10,379 nucleotides of DNA, from contig CAJBVC010000749.1 of assembly GCA_903958915.1 (NCBI GenBank), positions 1 to 10,379 on the forward strand, read 5' to 3'. The notes beneath the pieces were generated by a model. That model did no database searches and had not been told where the DNA came from. It was given only the letters and a program-made list of their open reading frames with translations. The position numbers were made by a program, and so were the translations under genes. Origin of the DNA: an uncultured beta proteobacterium (GTDB lineage Bacteria > Pseudomonadota > Gammaproteobacteria > Burkholderiales > Burkholderiaceae_C). The stretch's first letter is position 1. The number at the start of each line of letters is the position of its first letter. Shown piece after piece: positions 1 to 6,349 of the stretch.

Positions 1-904
<904 letters not shown>

Positions 905-940
905 GGAAGGGTCCGTTTGGCAGCGCTACAAAGGTCGCGA

Positions 941-993
941 ATTTTACATTATTTATAATTATTCATTAGTAATATGGATTGACGCTTACAATC
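941..993. promoter_or_regulatory. AT-rich divergent promoter/operator region between mcm and the GntR gene
   Basis: The 96-bp gap between the divergent starts contains a stretch from 941 to 980 that is far more AT-rich than its surroundings. It holds an inverted repeat ATTAT-TT-ATAAT at 948-959. A second one, GATTG-N7-CAATC, lies at 977-993 and ends 7 bp before the GntR start codon. TTTACA (943-948) and TAAAAT (minus strand, 946-941) could be promoter hexamers for the two directions, but neither has a convincing partner at 17 bp. GntR/FCD regulators usually bind short inverted repeats near their own gene, so one repeat may be the operator. This is inference from position and symmetry. Confidence 0.45.
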
Positions 994-1000
994 GCACGCC

Positions 1001-1672
1001 ATGCCAGCGCTGACCTCTGAAACTCGCCCGAGTGGCTCTTTGTCGCCCCGCGCCCTGTACGAGGAAGTGGCCGAGTTGTTGCGTCAGCGCATTTTCAAGC
1101 GCGAGCTGGAGCCGGGCAGCTGGATTGATGAGCTGCGCATCGCAGAGGAGTACGGTATCAGCCGCACGCCCTTGCGTGAAGCCCTGAAGGTTCTTGCCGC
1201 AGAAGGACTGGTAACCATGAAAGTGCGCCGGGGCGCTTACGTTACCGAGGTCTCCACCCAGGACCTGTCGGACGTGTACCACCTGCTCAGCCTGCTGGAA
1301 AGCGATGCGGCGGGTGTCGTGGCGCAACGCGCCACGGAGGCGGAGCTGGCGGACTTGCAAGGCTTGCACGCCGAACTTGAAACTGCTGCGCAAGCTACCC
1401 CGCCCGAAACGCTTCACTTTTTTGCCATCAATGAGCAGTTTCACATGCGTATGTTAGCAATCGCCAATAATCGCTGGTGTGACCAGATGGTGGCAGATCT
1501 GCGCAAGGTGATGAAACTGAACCGGCAAAACTCCCTGCTCAAGACCGGGCGCATTGCCGAATCGGTAGCGGAACACCGAGCCATCATGGATGCGCTCTTA
1601 AAGCGCAACGTGAAAGCGACGACAAAGGCGATGCGACAGCATTTCAACAACGGGTTGAACGCCGCACGTTGA
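1001..1672 (+). CDS. GntR family transcriptional regulator, FadR subfamily with FCD ligand domain
   Basis: A 223-aa DNA-binding regulator. Residues about 18-85 form the GntR winged helix, read from YEEVAELLRQRIFKRELEPG, the recognition-helix region AEEYGISRTPLREALKVLAA, and the wing ending in VRRGAYVTEVS. Residues about 90-215 form an all-helical FCD effector domain with conserved polar/His positions (INEQFHMRM near the middle, and ESVAEHRAIMDAL), as in metal- and acid-binding FCD proteins. The length is usual for the subfamily. It is divergent from methylmalonyl-CoA mutase, so it plausibly controls that gene and itself in response to an acyl-CoA or organic acid; the ligand cannot be read from sequence. 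No Shine-Dalgarno sequence is visible before the ATG at 1001, so initiation may be weak or leaderless. It converges on the 83-aa gene, 21 bp away, with no clear terminator between. Confidence 0.9.
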   Translation: MPALTSETRPSGSLSPRALYEEVAELLRQRIFKRELEPGSWIDELRIAEEYGISRTPLREALKVLAAEGLVTMKVRRGAYVTEVSTQDLSDVYHLLSLLESDAAGVVAQRATEAELADLQGLHAELETAAQATPPETLHFFAINEQFHMRMLAIANNRWCDQMVADLRKVMKLNRQNSLLKTGRIAESVAEHRAIMDALLKRNVKATTKAMRQHFNNGLNAAR

Positions 1673-1693
1673 GCGAATTTCGCCAAAGTCGCA

Positions 1694-1945
1694 TTAGCGT
1701 TGCGGGTGGGACCGCCGGTACTCGAGTGCCTTGCGAACGCGTTCGATGGTGTGCTCCACCGACGCTCGGGTTGAAACCTCCAGCCCGAGTTGCCGTGCAA
1801 TCTGGTTGATGCGTACCGCATTGAGTGGCACACCGCCGGCATCGATGGCTCGAATCAACTCTTCGGCAGCCCGCCACTCCGGCGCAGGGTCGCGCCGCAA
1901 CAGACCCCGCGAATACAACCAGTTTCGAAGTCCAAACATCGCCAT
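1694..1945 (-). CDS. Conserved-looking small protein of unknown function coupled to dusA
   Basis: An 83-aa basic, soluble protein (starts MAMFGLRNWLYSRGLL, ends in RRSHPQR). I do not recognise a named family. The middle and C-terminal part (VRINQIARQLGLEV, then VEHTIERVRKALEYRR) looks like a compact helical, possibly helix-turn-helix, fold, but this is only an impression from sequence. There is no signal peptide, membrane segment or cysteine. Its ATG at 1945-1943 shares one base with the dusA stop (TGATG), which indicates translational coupling and supports it as a real gene. It is the last gene of the hemN operon. A second Met at codon 3 is an alternative start. Confidence 0.75.
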   Translation of the reverse strand: MAMFGLRNWLYSRGLLRRDPAPEWRAAEELIRAIDAGGVPLNAVRINQIARQLGLEVSTRASVEHTIERVRKALEYRRSHPQR

Positions 1946-2946
1946 CAGACCACGGCTCCCCGCTGTCGGGCGTTCTCCATAACCGCCCTTGGCGGTTCAC
2001 CCTTCAGCCGATGGTCACTCCATACCTGGCGCCACTTGCGTGCACCTGGCAATCCGTGCCGCAGTCCCAGCATATGCCGCGCAATGCCGTACCACCCCAC
2101 TCCATGCTTCTGAGCCTGCCGCTCCATGTACACCACCATCGATTCTTCGACCTGCTCGCGCGTCACAGCAACTGGCGGTTCGTCAAAAAAAGCGGCGTCC
2201 CACTCGGTGAGCCACCATGGATTGTGATAGGCCTCGCGCCCCAGCATGGCGCCATCCACGTGCGCAAGTTGTTCTCGCAATGCGCCGCTGTCAGTGAGGC
2301 CACCATTGATGACGATCGTCAGGTGGGGAAACTCCTGTTTGAGTTGGTGTACGGTTCCGTAACGTAGCGGCGGAATATCGCGATTTTCCTTTGGCGACAA
2401 GCCTTGCAACCATGCGTTGCGCGCATGCACGATGAAGACCCTGCACCCCGCTTCACTGACCTGACCTACAAAATCGCGCACAAAGCCGTAATCTTCACTC
2501 TTGTCGATACCGATACGGTGTTTCACGGTAACCGGTACGCCCACCGCGTCCACCATGGCTTTGACACAATCGGACACCAAAGCAGGCTCGGCCATCAGAC
2601 AGGCTCCAAAGGCACCGCGCTGGACTCTTTCACTCGGGCACCCGCAGTTGAGGTTGATTTCGTCGTAGCCCCACTGTTGCCCCAAACGGGCACACTGCGC
2701 CAAGTCCGATGGCTCGCTTCCACCCAGTTGCAACGCCACGGGATATTCTTCCACATTGAATTGCAGGTGCCGGGCAACATTCCCATGCAAAAGCGCTCCC
2801 GTGGTGACCATCTCGGTGTACAGCAATGCGCGTCGGGTCAGCTGGCGATGCAGAAAGCGGCAATGCCTATCCGTCCAATCCATCATCGGGGCAACCGACA
2901 GGCGCCACGCATGATGGGGCTTGCCGGATTCCAGCTTGTCGGTCAT
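1945..2946 (-). CDS. dusA: tRNA-dihydrouridine(20/20a) synthase DusA
   Basis: A 333-aa FMN-dependent enzyme that uses NADPH to reduce uridine to dihydrouridine at positions 20/20a of the tRNA D-loop. The N-terminal TIM barrel shows the FMN/active-site start VAPMMDWTDRHCR (residues 18-30), YTEMVTTGALLHG, PVALQLGGSEP, and NLNCGCPSERV with the catalytic Cys103. VKHRIGID, SPKENRDIPPL and INGG follow, then MLGREAYHNPW. The C-terminal helical RNA-binding part contains ARHMLGLRHGLPGARKWRQ. The set matches DusA rather than DusB or DusC. I chose the ATG at 2946-2944, which overlaps the stop of the upstream membrane-protein gene as ATGA. A start 15 bp further upstream (2961) is possible but would lengthen the overlap. 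It is followed by the coupled 83-aa gene. Its place in an operon headed by hemN may make it respond to oxygen. Confidence 0.93.
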   Translation of the reverse strand: MTDKLESGKPHHAWRLSVAPMMDWTDRHCRFLHRQLTRRALLYTEMVTTGALLHGNVARHLQFNVEEYPVALQLGGSEPSDLAQCARLGQQWGYDEINLNCGCPSERVQRGAFGACLMAEPALVSDCVKAMVDAVGVPVTVKHRIGIDKSEDYGFVRDFVGQVSEAGCRVFIVHARNAWLQGLSPKENRDIPPLRYGTVHQLKQEFPHLTIVINGGLTDSGALREQLAHVDGAMLGREAYHNPWWLTEWDAAFFDEPPVAVTREQVEESMVVYMERQAQKHGVGWYGIARHMLGLRHGLPGARKWRQVWSDHRLKGEPPRAVMENARQRGAVV

Positions 2947-3632
2947 GGCGTCACGCACCACGGGGCTGCATCATGGGCCAGCCCCATCCAAAGCGCCCAA
3001 CCGGAGCTGGCGGCCAATGCAGCACCAGCCAGGCGAACTCCCCAATCACCGCCTCCGGCACTCCAGTTACTTCCCCGAAGCCGAAGCCATAGCCAGGGGC
3101 CGACCAGCATTGTCACCCCGGTTCCGACGGCAAAAGACGCCATCACCGTTGCTCCCGATACCGCACTGCCAGCCATCGCGGCCACCAGAAGGGCCGAGTA
3201 CAGCAGTCCACAGGGGAGTAACGCCCATACGAACCCAATCACCAATGGCGCCCGGGAGCCGCCACCTAGCGTTGATTCCCGTACCAACGACCATATCTTT
3301 TTACCGGCACCTTCCAGCCACACGGGTTGACGGGCTTGCGCCAGCAACACCAGCCCGAGCAGCATGGCGGCCACGTGAAACAGAGACCAGACCGGTCGCA
3401 ACGCTGCACTTTGAATGGTCAGCCAACCCAGCCCCTGAATCGATGCTGCAGCAAGGCCGCCCAATACAGAGTACCCCGCGATACGACCTAATTGAAAAGT
3501 GAGTAAGGCTCTGTTTTTATGGTGTCCGGCAGCTTGCCCAAGGCCCGCGCACGCCGCGCCACACATGGCAAGGCAGTGCGGCCCGCCAACCAACCCCATC
3601 AGCAGCGCTGTCAATGCCAGTGAGGATTGCAT
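2943..3632 (-). CDS. TauE/SafE-type (DsbD_2/UreH-like) membrane protein with CxxxC motif
   Basis: A 229-aa integral membrane protein with about six hydrophobic segments. The first segment carries GLVGGPHCLAMCGAACAGL, with Cys20 and Cys24 in the H-C-x3-C motif of the COG2836-like 'sulfite exporter TauE/SafE' group. A later segment carries LPCGLLYSALLVAAMAG, the second conserved Pro-Cys-Gly of that group. Members are often found next to cbb3 oxidase, hemN and fnr genes in proteobacteria and are suspected to act in copper or redox handling during oxidase assembly. True sulfite export is unproven. It starts 9 bp after the hemN stop (ATG at 3632-3630, with an in-frame TTG just before it) and its stop overlaps the dusA start. 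No good ribosome-binding site is visible, so translation probably depends on hemN. Family assignment is confident; function is not. Confidence 0.82.
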   Translation of the reverse strand: MQSSLALTALLMGLVGGPHCLAMCGAACAGLGQAAGHHKNRALLTFQLGRIAGYSVLGGLAAASIQGLGWLTIQSAALRPVWSLFHVAAMLLGLVLLAQARQPVWLEGAGKKIWSLVRESTLGGGSRAPLVIGFVWALLPCGLLYSALLVAAMAGSAVSGATVMASFAVGTGVTMLVGPWLWLRLRGSNWSAGGGDWGVRLAGAALAASSGWALWMGLAHDAAPWCVTP

Positions 3633-3641
3633 CAACCGATG

Positions 3642-5036
3642 CTACAGGATCTTCGAAAACTTTGCCCGGGTGCGATCGGTCTGCAGGTGGATGTCAAACA
3701 CCATCGCCACTGCACGCACAAAGAACCATCCGGTAGCAGTTACCTGGATTCCAGACTCATCTAGTGTGACCAGGCCCTGTTCCGCCAGACCTTGCAATGC
3801 CACCAGCTCTTTGGCAAAGTAACTCTTGAAGTCCACCAGATATGCGATATCAATGGCTTCGAACTGCAAGTGGCCTTGACACATAAGCGCCATGATGACA
3901 GCACGACGCACCAAATCGTCGCGTGTCAGTGCCAATCCCTTGATCACAGGGAAACGGCCCTGGTCCAGATAGTCGTAGTACTCTTCCAGCGTCTTGGCAT
4001 TTTGGCTATAGGTGGCACCGATGCGTCCAATGGACGAAACGCCCAGCGCAATCAGATCGCAGTCGGGTTGCGTGCTGTAGCCCTGGAAATTTCGATGCAG
4101 ACGTCCCTGGCGCTTGGCAACGGCAAGGGCATCGTCCGGCAAGGCAAAATGGTCCATTCCGACATACACATAACCCGCTCCCATGAAGGCCGCCAGCGAA
4201 CGTGACAACATGGACACCTTGGAGGAACCACTGGGCAACTCCACGGTATTGATGCGCCGTTGCGGCTTGAATCGCTCGGGCAAATGGGCGTAGGCATACA
4301 GCGCGATCCGGTCAGGACGCAATTCCACGACCTGGGCCAATGTGCGGTCAAATGACTCAGGGCTCTGCTGCGGCAATCCATAGATCAAGTCCACATTCAC
4401 CGACTCAAATCCCTTTGCACGCGCTGCAGCCACCAGAGAAAAGACCTGCTCGGCTGGCTGAATACGATGCACCGCTTTCTGGACAGCGGGGTCGAAGTCC
4501 TGCACGCCAAAGCTCAATCGGTTGAAGCCCAATTGCGCCAGCGTGTCGAGACGGGATGGATCAATGGTCCGCGGATCCACCTCGATCGAATATTCCCCTC
4601 CAGGCGCAAACGTGAAACTGCGGCGCAGCATCCCCATCAGTTCGCGCAACTCGTCGTCACTCAGAAAAGTAGGACTGCCACCACCAAGGTGCAACTGGCT
4701 GATGGTTTGTCCCAGACCAATGCGCTCGGTATGCAAATCCACTTCCCGGCTGAGATAGCGCAGATACGACGTGGCACGGTCATGGTGCTTGGTAATGATC
4801 TTGTTGCAGGCGCAGTAGTAGCACAACGACTCGCAAAACGGAATGTGCACATACAGAGAGAGCGGCAGTGCCAATGCCGCCGCTCCACCTCTTCGGTGGG
4901 TCAGCGCCTGAGCGTATTCGTCGGCCGTGAATGCCTCCACAAACCGGTCGGCAGTGGGGTACGAGGTGTAACGCGGCCCCGACACATCAAAACGCCGCAA
5001 CAGTTCGGCAGATACGGGCTGAGCAACTGAATTCAT
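3642..5036 (-). CDS. hemN: Oxygen-independent coproporphyrinogen III oxidase (radical SAM)
   Basis: A 464-aa cytoplasmic radical-SAM enzyme that oxidatively decarboxylates coproporphyrinogen III to protoporphyrinogen IX without oxygen. This allows haem synthesis when the oxygen-dependent HemF cannot work. The N-terminus has the HemN-specific SGPRYTSYPTADRF. YVHIPFCESLCYYCACNK carries the 4Fe-4S motif (Cys68, Cys72, Cys75) and the extra Cys77 typical of true HemN. LHLGGGSPTFL (about 115-125) is the SAM-binding glycine motif; SIEVDPRT, LSFGVQDFD and DLIYGLPQQ follow. The C-terminal HemN domain is present, and the length is close to E. coli HemN (457 aa). I chose the ATG at 5036-5034 because GGAG (5045-5042) lies 5 nt upstream; the GTG at 5042 overlaps that site and is unlikely. 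It heads the hemN-tauE-dusA-orf operon, divergent from fnr, with a perfect FNR box about 60 bp upstream. Confidence 0.97.
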   Translation of the reverse strand: MNSVAQPVSAELLRRFDVSGPRYTSYPTADRFVEAFTADEYAQALTHRRGGAAALALPLSLYVHIPFCESLCYYCACNKIITKHHDRATSYLRYLSREVDLHTERIGLGQTISQLHLGGGSPTFLSDDELRELMGMLRRSFTFAPGGEYSIEVDPRTIDPSRLDTLAQLGFNRLSFGVQDFDPAVQKAVHRIQPAEQVFSLVAAARAKGFESVNVDLIYGLPQQSPESFDRTLAQVVELRPDRIALYAYAHLPERFKPQRRINTVELPSGSSKVSMLSRSLAAFMGAGYVYVGMDHFALPDDALAVAKRQGRLHRNFQGYSTQPDCDLIALGVSSIGRIGATYSQNAKTLEEYYDYLDQGRFPVIKGLALTRDDLVRRAVIMALMCQGHLQFEAIDIAYLVDFKSYFAKELVALQGLAEQGLVTLDESGIQVTATGWFFVRAVAMVFDIHLQTDRTRAKFSKIL

Positions 5037-5085
5037 GGACACTCCAATTTAAGCGGCCTAACTGTGCCGCATAGCCACTAATTTT

Positions 5086-5105
5086 CACTTGATTTGCATC
5101 AAGTG
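5086..5105. promoter_or_regulatory. Perfect FNR/ANR box between hemN and fnr
   Basis: The 20-bp sequence CACTTGAT-TTGC-ATCAAGTG is an exact palindrome with 8-bp arms. Its core, 5089-5102, matches the FNR consensus TTGAT-N4-ATCAA at every fixed position. The centre (5095.5) is about 59 bp from the hemN start codon and 56 bp from the fnr start codon, so it could serve either promoter. If it sits at -41.5, it would place transcript starts near 5054 (hemN) or 5137 (fnr). The -10 hexamers there are weak, as is usual for activator-dependent promoters. Oxygen-regulated hemN and FNR autoregulation are inferred. Confidence 0.9.
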
Positions 5106-5151
5106 TTGCGAAGGTGGGTAAACTACCGTCTGTCCTGAATCTGAGGAAGCC

Positions 5152-5955
5152 ATGTTCGATCAAGATGTCAAAGCCCGAACCAGCCTCGACGTGCAGTCAG
5201 CTGCGCAGGGAAAAGGCAACTCCAAAGTTATCAGTATCAACCAGCAAACCATCAAGGTGGCGTGCTCAAACTGCAATCTGCGCGAATTGTGCATGCCACT
5301 GGGGCTCAGCAGCGTTGAATTGGATCGCATTGACGAGATGGTGGCGAGCCGCCGCAAAATCAAACGCGGCAGCACCTTGTTCCGCAATGGTGAGAAGTTC
5401 GCCAATCTTTATGCTATTCGCACTGGCTTTTTCAAGACTTGCGTCGCGTCTGAAGATGGAAGGGACCAGGTGACAGGTTTTCAAATGGCCGGCGAAGTGA
5501 TTGGTCTGGACGGGATCGTCAACGACAGCCACACCTGTGACGCGGTGGCGCTTGAAGATGCAGAAGTTTGCGTCATGCCTTTTGACCGTATTGAAGATCT
5601 TTCACGCGAAATCAATGCACTGCAGCGCCATGTGCACAAGATCATGAGCCGTGAAATCGTCAGGGAAAACGGCGTCATGTTGCTACTTGGCAGCATGCGG
5701 GCCGAAGAGCGCCTGGCTGCATTCTTGCTCAATTTAGTGCAGCGCCTGCATGCCAGGGGCTTCTCGCAATCGGAATTGGTACTTCGCATGACGCGCGAAG
5801 AAATTGGAAGTTACCTCGGACTCAAGCTGGAAACCGTGAGTCGCACGTTTTCACGGTTTGTGGAGGATGGCATCGTCGAGGTTCGCCAGCGCCACGTCCG
5901 CATTCTTGACACAGACGCATTGCGCGACATCGTCAACCCCAAAGTCTGCGACTGA
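5152..5955 (+). CDS. fnr: FNR/ANR-type oxygen-sensing transcriptional regulator
   Basis: A 267-aa CRP/FNR-family regulator. An oxygen-labile 4Fe-4S cluster permits dimerisation and DNA binding only at low oxygen. Cluster ligands can be placed by alignment with E. coli FNR: Cys38, Cys41 and Cys47 in CSNCNLRELC, and Cys140 in EDAEVC (E. coli Cys20, 23, 29, 122). The cyclic-nucleotide-like beta-roll follows (FANLYAIRTGFFKTC, QVTGFQMAGEVIGLDGI), then the dimer helix ending in EERLAAFLLNL. The helix-turn-helix MTREEIGSYLGLKLETVSR carries Glu227, Ser230 and Arg231, the FNR-type base contacts that read TTGAT sites. The N-terminus is about 18 residues longer than in E. coli. The start ATG follows a GAGGA ribosome-binding site by 4 nt. 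It is divergent from hemN across a perfect FNR box and convergent with ccoH. Likely targets in this window are hemN, ccoNOQP and itself. Confidence 0.96.
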   Translation: MFDQDVKARTSLDVQSAAQGKGNSKVISINQQTIKVACSNCNLRELCMPLGLSSVELDRIDEMVASRRKIKRGSTLFRNGEKFANLYAIRTGFFKTCVASEDGRDQVTGFQMAGEVIGLDGIVNDSHTCDAVALEDAEVCVMPFDRIEDLSREINALQRHVHKIMSREIVRENGVMLLLGSMRAEERLAAFLLNLVQRLHARGFSQSELVLRMTREEIGSYLGLKLETVSRTFSRFVEDGIVEVRQRHVRILDTDALRDIVNPKVCD

Positions 5956-5979
5956 AAAAGACTGGCCTATTTGGCCGGT
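5955..5979 (-). terminator. Intrinsic terminator at the end of ccoH
   Basis: Read on the minus strand, ACCGGCC-AAATA-GGCCAGT forms a 7-bp stem with one G-T pair, followed by C and five T residues (5959-5955). The ccoH stop TAG (5969-5967) sits in the loop and the start of the second stem arm. In the plus direction the hairpin lacks a T-tract, so it would terminate fnr less well. Stop codons inside terminator stems occur in compact genomes. Confidence 0.72.
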
Positions 5980-6254
5980 GGCGCAATAGGTTCCTTTTGC
6001 GGAACGCCGGTCGCCGCATGGTTGCGGGCTTGCGTCGCGGGAGCCAAACTGCTGGGGTTGCCTTTTTCCGGCGTCTTACTGGCCTGTGCCTCTTTGCGGT
6101 AATAGTCCTTATCCAGCACGGGGTCCATTCCGGACACCGCGAGGTACAAAGTTATAAAGCCGGCAACAACAACAATGGCGGGGCCGGAAATGACCAGCCA
6201 CACGTGCCCAAACTGCCACCACGGCCGTGCCTCGGTTGAATCTTCCTGTTGCAC
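5967..6254 (-). CDS. ccoH (fixH): CcoH/FixH-like cbb3 oxidase assembly protein, short form
   Basis: A 95-aa single-pass inner-membrane protein. Residues about 18-42 (VWLVISGPAIVVVAGFITLY and onwards) form the membrane segment. DPVLDKDYYRKE just after it is the hallmark FixH motif. CcoH is needed for stable assembly of cbb3 oxidase, interacting with CcoN in other bacteria. The tail (PEKGNPSSLAPATQARNHAA, ending QKEPIAPPAK) is Pro/Ala-rich and low-complexity, and the folded periplasmic domain of longer FixH proteins is absent. It starts with GTG at 6254. An AAGGA ribosome-binding site lies 8 nt upstream, and an in-frame TAA shortly before it rules out a longer form. It follows ccoP after a strong terminator, and no ccoG lies between them. 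It ends 11 bp from the convergent fnr. Confidence 0.83.
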   Translation of the reverse strand: MQQEDSTEARPWWQFGHVWLVISGPAIVVVAGFITLYLAVSGMDPVLDKDYYRKEAQASKTPEKGNPSSLAPATQARNHAATGVPQKEPIAPPAK

Positions 6255-6262
6255 TGCGAATA

Positions 6263-6267
6263 TCCTT
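6263..6267 (-). promoter_or_regulatory. Ribosome-binding site fixing the GTG start of ccoH
   Basis: AAGGA on the minus strand lies 8 nt before the GTG at 6254-6252. The same frame has a TAA stop six codons upstream of GTG, so this site and start are the only reasonable pair. Confidence 0.7.
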
Positions 6268-6275
6268 TACATAAC

Positions 6276-6307
6276 AAAAAAGCCTCTTCTTCCACAGAAG
6301 AAGAGGC
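6276..6307 (-). terminator. Strong intrinsic terminator after ccoP
   Basis: On the minus strand a perfect 11-bp stem (GCCTCTTCTTC with GAAGAAGAGGC, 6282-6292 and 6297-6307) encloses a 4-nt TGTG loop and is followed directly by six T residues (6281-6276). It lies 42 bp past the ccoP stop and about 20 bp before the ccoH start codon. It should end most ccoNOQP transcripts and limit read-through into ccoH. The plus strand has no T-tract after the hairpin. Confidence 0.93.
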
Positions 6308-6349
6308 GTTGCACTATCCCAATGGGTTCAGGCGCGCCGACAATACGGC

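Noticed and set aside
986..1444. A 152-codon minus-strand open frame over the GntR gene
   Set aside because: It lies opposite the conserved GntR winged helix, and its Arg/Gln-rich translation resembles no protein family.
1673..1693. Possible terminator between the convergent GntR and 83-aa genes (GCGA-ATT-TCGC)
   Set aside because: A 4-bp stem without a T-tract on either strand is not enough.
2404..3330. A 308-codon plus-strand open frame over dusA and the TauE-like gene
   Set aside because: It is antisense to two genes with clear motifs and tight coupling, and its translation has no recognisable domain.
6331..6338. GGCGCGCC palindrome after ccoP
   Set aside because: An isolated 8-bp GC palindrome with no repeat nearby is likely chance in GC-rich DNA.
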